Source of the DNA: JAAYRQ01 sp035647235
GTDB lineage: Bacteria > Bacillota > Syntrophomonadia > Syntrophomonadales > Syntrophomonadaceae
Direction: 5' to 3'
DNA: 5,547 nt
NCBI GenBank assembly: GCA_964514235.1
Contig: CAZEPV010000038.1
Location: 1 to 5,547, forward strand
Shown: positions 4,742 to 5,547 of the stretch, one piece after another
Numbering within the stretch: position 1 is the first letter of the stretch
How the letters are laid out: every line of letters begins with the position of its first letter
Translations under genes and position numbers: made by a program
The notes under the pieces: generated by a model
Databases searched by the model: none
Told to the model about the DNA's origin: nothing
What the model saw: only the letters and a program-made list of their open reading frames with translations

Positions 4742-5021
4742 ATGTTAAAACCGACCATCATCTCTATTTCGATGGCAACTTTTATGGCTGGAGCTGCTAT
4801 TTCACCTGCTTTGGGGGTAATTGCTAAGGCTTTTTCCGAAGCGAGTACAACTATGACTAAAATGATATTAACCGCCCCAGCTATCACCATTATTTCTTTC
4901 ACTTTTTAAGCAATTACTTAACTAGTAAACTATCCAAACACACGGTTGTTATAATTGGATTAAGTACCTATTTAGGACAACGATTGAAGCAATTATTTTG
5001 TTTCGCCTAATCTTGGGGCTA
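4742..5021 (+). pseudogene. MFS transporter pseudogene (N-terminal ~100 codons, frameshifted)
   Basis: From ATG 4742 the frame matches the intact transporter through helix 2, then loses one T in the T-run (six in the intact copy, five at 4903-4907). This creates an immediate TAA at 4907-4909. Restoring the T gives SNYLTSKLSKHTVVIIGLS, clearly the same protein with conservative changes. A 25-base loss after CCTATTTA (4974) then removes about eight codons, its ends lying in short TTTA repeats in the intact copy. A further single base is lost in the GGGAG/GGGG stretch before similarity ends at 5021. Of six substitutions up to the stop, four change the amino acid (V to F, P to S, I to T, P to S), which suits relaxed selection. 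The corresponding GTG start would be at 4721. No functional transporter can be made. Confidence 0.92.
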
Positions 5022-5525
5022 CTTTTTGCCTGAATTTAGGGCTTTGTTTGTTTTTTTAGGCTTAAAAACAGATAGTATAATCATAAGAAGTAGGAGTGTA
5101 ATTTGTAAAAGGAGGAAAAAGGGTATAGATCCACTTTCTGCAAAGCCACCTACAAAGCCATGTGTATTGGCTTTCTCGAGCAAGGTGAATATTGGGGCGA
5201 TAGTCCCCATGCCTGTAGACAAGGAAACTAGGATTAGTAAACACCACTTATAAGTTATCCATTTATGCTTAAAAAAGCCCCAGTTGGTAAAAAGCCCATA
5301 GATAATTCCCTGAATTATGGTGAATAATGCAATAGGCAAAACTATTGTCTTGTAAAGCCAAGGTATTAAAGGGGCAAGAGTAAAGAAGATGGTCTCACTA
5401 GCTTGGGAAAAAACTATAAAACTTAAAGCACTTATAGATATTACCGAGCCAAACCATATACTTATAGAGATTATATGGATTAGGTGCAGGCATTTCAAAC
5501 TACTTCTTTTTAACTTACCTTTCAT
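5019..5525 (-). CDS. Small four-helix integral membrane protein, function unknown
   Basis: The 168-residue product has a basic N-terminus (MKGKLKR) and four hydrophobic segments at about 14-40, 48-80, 90-116 and 133-154, ending in a lysine-rich tail (KPKKTNK...SGKK). LKCLHLIHIISISIWFGS near the N-terminus (His14, His17) and NWGFFKHKWITYKW before helix 3 (His87) recall small membrane families with LH...WFG motifs, such as DUF2269 or CopD-like proteins. That placement is a guess. The ATG complement is at 5523-5525, and AAGGGG (5538-5543) lies 12 bases upstream of it, rather far. The gene is convergent with the MFS units. Its TAG stop (5019-5021) lies in the last bases shared with the intact MFS copy, so its C-terminus may have been set or altered by that rearrangement. 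An A7 run near codons 155-158 is frameshift-prone. Confidence 0.8.
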   Translation of the reverse strand: MKGKLKRSSLKCLHLIHIISISIWFGSVISISALSFIVFSQASETIFFTLAPLIPWLYKTIVLPIALFTIIQGIIYGLFTNWGFFKHKWITYKWCLLILVSLSTGMGTIAPIFTLLEKANTHGFVGGFAESGSIPFFLLLQITLLLLMIILSVFKPKKTNKALNSGKK

Positions 5526-5547
5526 TTCTTGTTTTTACCCCTTCCCC

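Larger units (their letters stand above)
4607..5021 (+). repeat. Duplicated MFS unit, truncated and decayed copy (copy 2)
   Basis: This segment matches 2952-3493 with four net deletions of 100, 1, 25 and 1 bases. Similarity begins at ATTTGA just before the -35 and ends at GCTA (5018-5021), after which the sequence is unrelated. It is in the same orientation as the intact copy, so a tandem duplication followed by loss of the 3' three-quarters is the simplest history. Insertion of a truncated copy from elsewhere would look the same. Confidence 0.92.

Noticed and set aside
5026..5253. Plus-strand 75-residue frame
   Set aside because: It runs opposite the membrane protein gene on the minus strand, which has clear transmembrane helices; this one has no ribosome binding site or domain.
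1..5547. CRISPR array, tRNA/rRNA genes, insertion sequence or phage attachment site
   Set aside because: No regularly spaced repeats, no cloverleaf or rRNA-like sequence, no transposase or integrase frame, and no terminal inverted repeats were seen.

Overview
The window looks like a piece of an AT-rich Gram-positive chromosome, most probably a clostridial (Bacillota) genome. The reasons are a C-terminal triplet of S-layer-homology (SLH) domains, strong purine-rich ribosome binding sites, a short-signal lipoprotein, and intrinsic terminators in leaders. No species call is possible from the sequence alone.

Layout, left to right: (1) 1-597, the end of an SLH-domain cell-surface protein. (2) 598-973, a non-coding stretch holding a candidate riboswitch-like or attenuator RNA (about 763-890) with a strong intrinsic terminator and a mutually exclusive antiterminator pairing. 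(3) 974-1519, a GNAT acetyltransferase resembling spermidine/diamine acetyltransferase. (4) 1745-2761, a lipoprotein with beta-propeller-like repeats, preceded by an 11-bp hairpin and followed by a terminator. (5) 2952-4356, a 12-helix MFS exporter behind a well-formed promoter and an attenuator-type leader: a short ORF, a hairpin, a terminator, and a second copy of the terminator's 3' arm. (6) 4607-5021, a second, truncated and decayed copy of the MFS promoter, leader and first ~100 codons. (7) 5019-5525 on the minus strand, a small four-helix membrane protein whose stop codon falls in the last bases of that decayed copy.

The genes do not form an operon. The spacers are long (over 200 bp), most carry terminators, and the last gene is convergent with the rest. 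The region reads as a set of independently controlled accessory genes.

The most informative structure is the duplicated MFS unit. Aligning the copies by eye gives four net length differences (100, 1, 25 and 1 bases) that account exactly for the changing offset between them. The 100-base difference lies exactly between two CGGTATT repeats in the intact copy. One of these repeats is the 3' arm of the leader terminator and the other can pair with the same 5' arm. The intact leader therefore looks like a terminator/antiterminator switch, and the decayed copy looks like its deletion product. A second leader with a similar terminator/antiterminator logic but unrelated sequence sits before the acetyltransferase. 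I do not recognise it as a known riboswitch class.
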